A DNA stretch of 6,705 nt, taken from a bacterium. GTDB taxonomy: Bacteria; SZUA-79; Acidulodesulfobacterales; Acidulodesulfobacteraceae. Shown here in pieces: positions 6,398-6,705 of this stretch; position 1 is the stretch's first letter; every line of letters starts with the position of its first letter. The notes under the pieces were generated by a model. The model was given only the letters and a program-made list of their open reading frames with translations. It was not told the DNA's origin and searched no databases. The position numbers and the translations under genes are program-made. The stretch lies in NCBI GenBank assembly GCA_021799935.1, contig JAJYZM010000057.1:1-6705 (forward strand), written 5' to 3'.

Positions 6398-6705
6398 ATG
6401 TTTAAGGTTATCGTAAGCGATAAACTTTCCAAAGAAGGCATAGATATATTAGCTAATACGGGCAAGATTAAGGTTGATGTTAAAACGGGGCTTAAACCCG
6501 ACGAACTGAAGCAGATAATTCACGAATACGACGGCATCGTTATCAGGAGCGCCACCAAGCTTACCCAGGATATTATAGAAGCGGCAAAAAACCTTAAAGT
6601 CATAGGAAGGGCGGGCAGCGGATTAGACAACGTCGATAAAGCGGCCGCAACCGCCGCCGGCATAGTAGTTATGAATACGCCCGGAGGAAATACGGTAACT
6701 ACGGC
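6398..6705 (+). CDS. serA: D-3-phosphoglycerate dehydrogenase, N-terminal part (3' end outside window)
   Basis: Catalyses the first step of serine synthesis, NAD-dependent oxidation of 3-phosphoglycerate to 3-phosphohydroxypyruvate, in the cytoplasm. Only 102 codons are visible, covering most of the N-terminal substrate-binding half-domain. Diagnostic stretches are the start FKVIVSDKLSKEG (2-14), VIRSATKLT (48-56), VIGRAGSGLDNVD (68-80) and VMNTPGGNTV (91-100). The GRAG-x-G-x-DNVD motif is highly specific for 3-phosphoglycerate dehydrogenase among 2-hydroxyacid dehydrogenases. The Rossmann nucleotide-binding glycines, the catalytic Arg/Glu/His and any C-terminal ACT or ASB domain lie beyond the window, so feedback control by serine cannot be judged. 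It follows the aminotransferase at 57 nt on the same strand. Confidence 0.94.
   Translation, partial: MFKVIVSDKLSKEGIDILANTGKIKVDVKTGLKPDELKQIIHEYDGIVIRSATKLTQDIIEAAKNLKVIGRAGSGLDNVDKAAATAAGIVVMNTPGGNTVTT

Overview
The window looks like an ordinary stretch of chromosome from an AT-rich Gram-negative bacterium. A signal-peptide-bearing SLT/LysM lytic transglycosylase implies a periplasm, and an NtrC-class regulator implies sigma-54. The transglycosylase resembles those of Deltaproteobacteria (Desulfobacterota and relatives). That placement rests on recalled family resemblance, not a search, and is tentative. There are no mobile elements, CRISPR arrays, tRNA or rRNA genes. No gene shows clear signs of recent transfer.

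Layout: (1) 1-435, plus strand: the 3' end of an unrecognised, charged, helix-rich protein. (2) 461-4949, minus strand: a compact run read right to left as lytic transglycosylase (MltD-like), then moeA, then an NtrC-class sigma-54 activator. The gaps are 2 and 14 nt, so one transcript is likely. It ends tail-to-tail against gene 1 with a 25-nt gap. (3) 4950-5197: a very AT-rich divergent control region with several short inverted and direct repeats and candidate promoters on both strands. (4) 5198-6705, plus strand: a class V aminotransferase followed by the first 102 codons of serA (3-phosphoglycerate dehydrogenase).

How the genes fit together: the right-hand pair most likely supplies serine, with SerA oxidising 3-phosphoglycerate and the aminotransferase acting on the resulting 2-oxo acid in place of SerC. 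The left-hand run combines peptidoglycan turnover, molybdenum cofactor assembly and a two-component regulator without an adjacent kinase. No obvious shared pathway links these three, so shared transcription may be all that joins them. None of the three minus-strand genes has a good Shine-Dalgarno sequence, whereas both right-hand plus-strand genes do. The first minus-strand gene may be translated from a leaderless mRNA.

I found no convincing undescribed system. The items most worth a second look are the repeats in the divergent control region, the possible leaderless start, the NtrC-class activator with a variant sigma-54 contact loop, and the aminotransferase/serA pairing.
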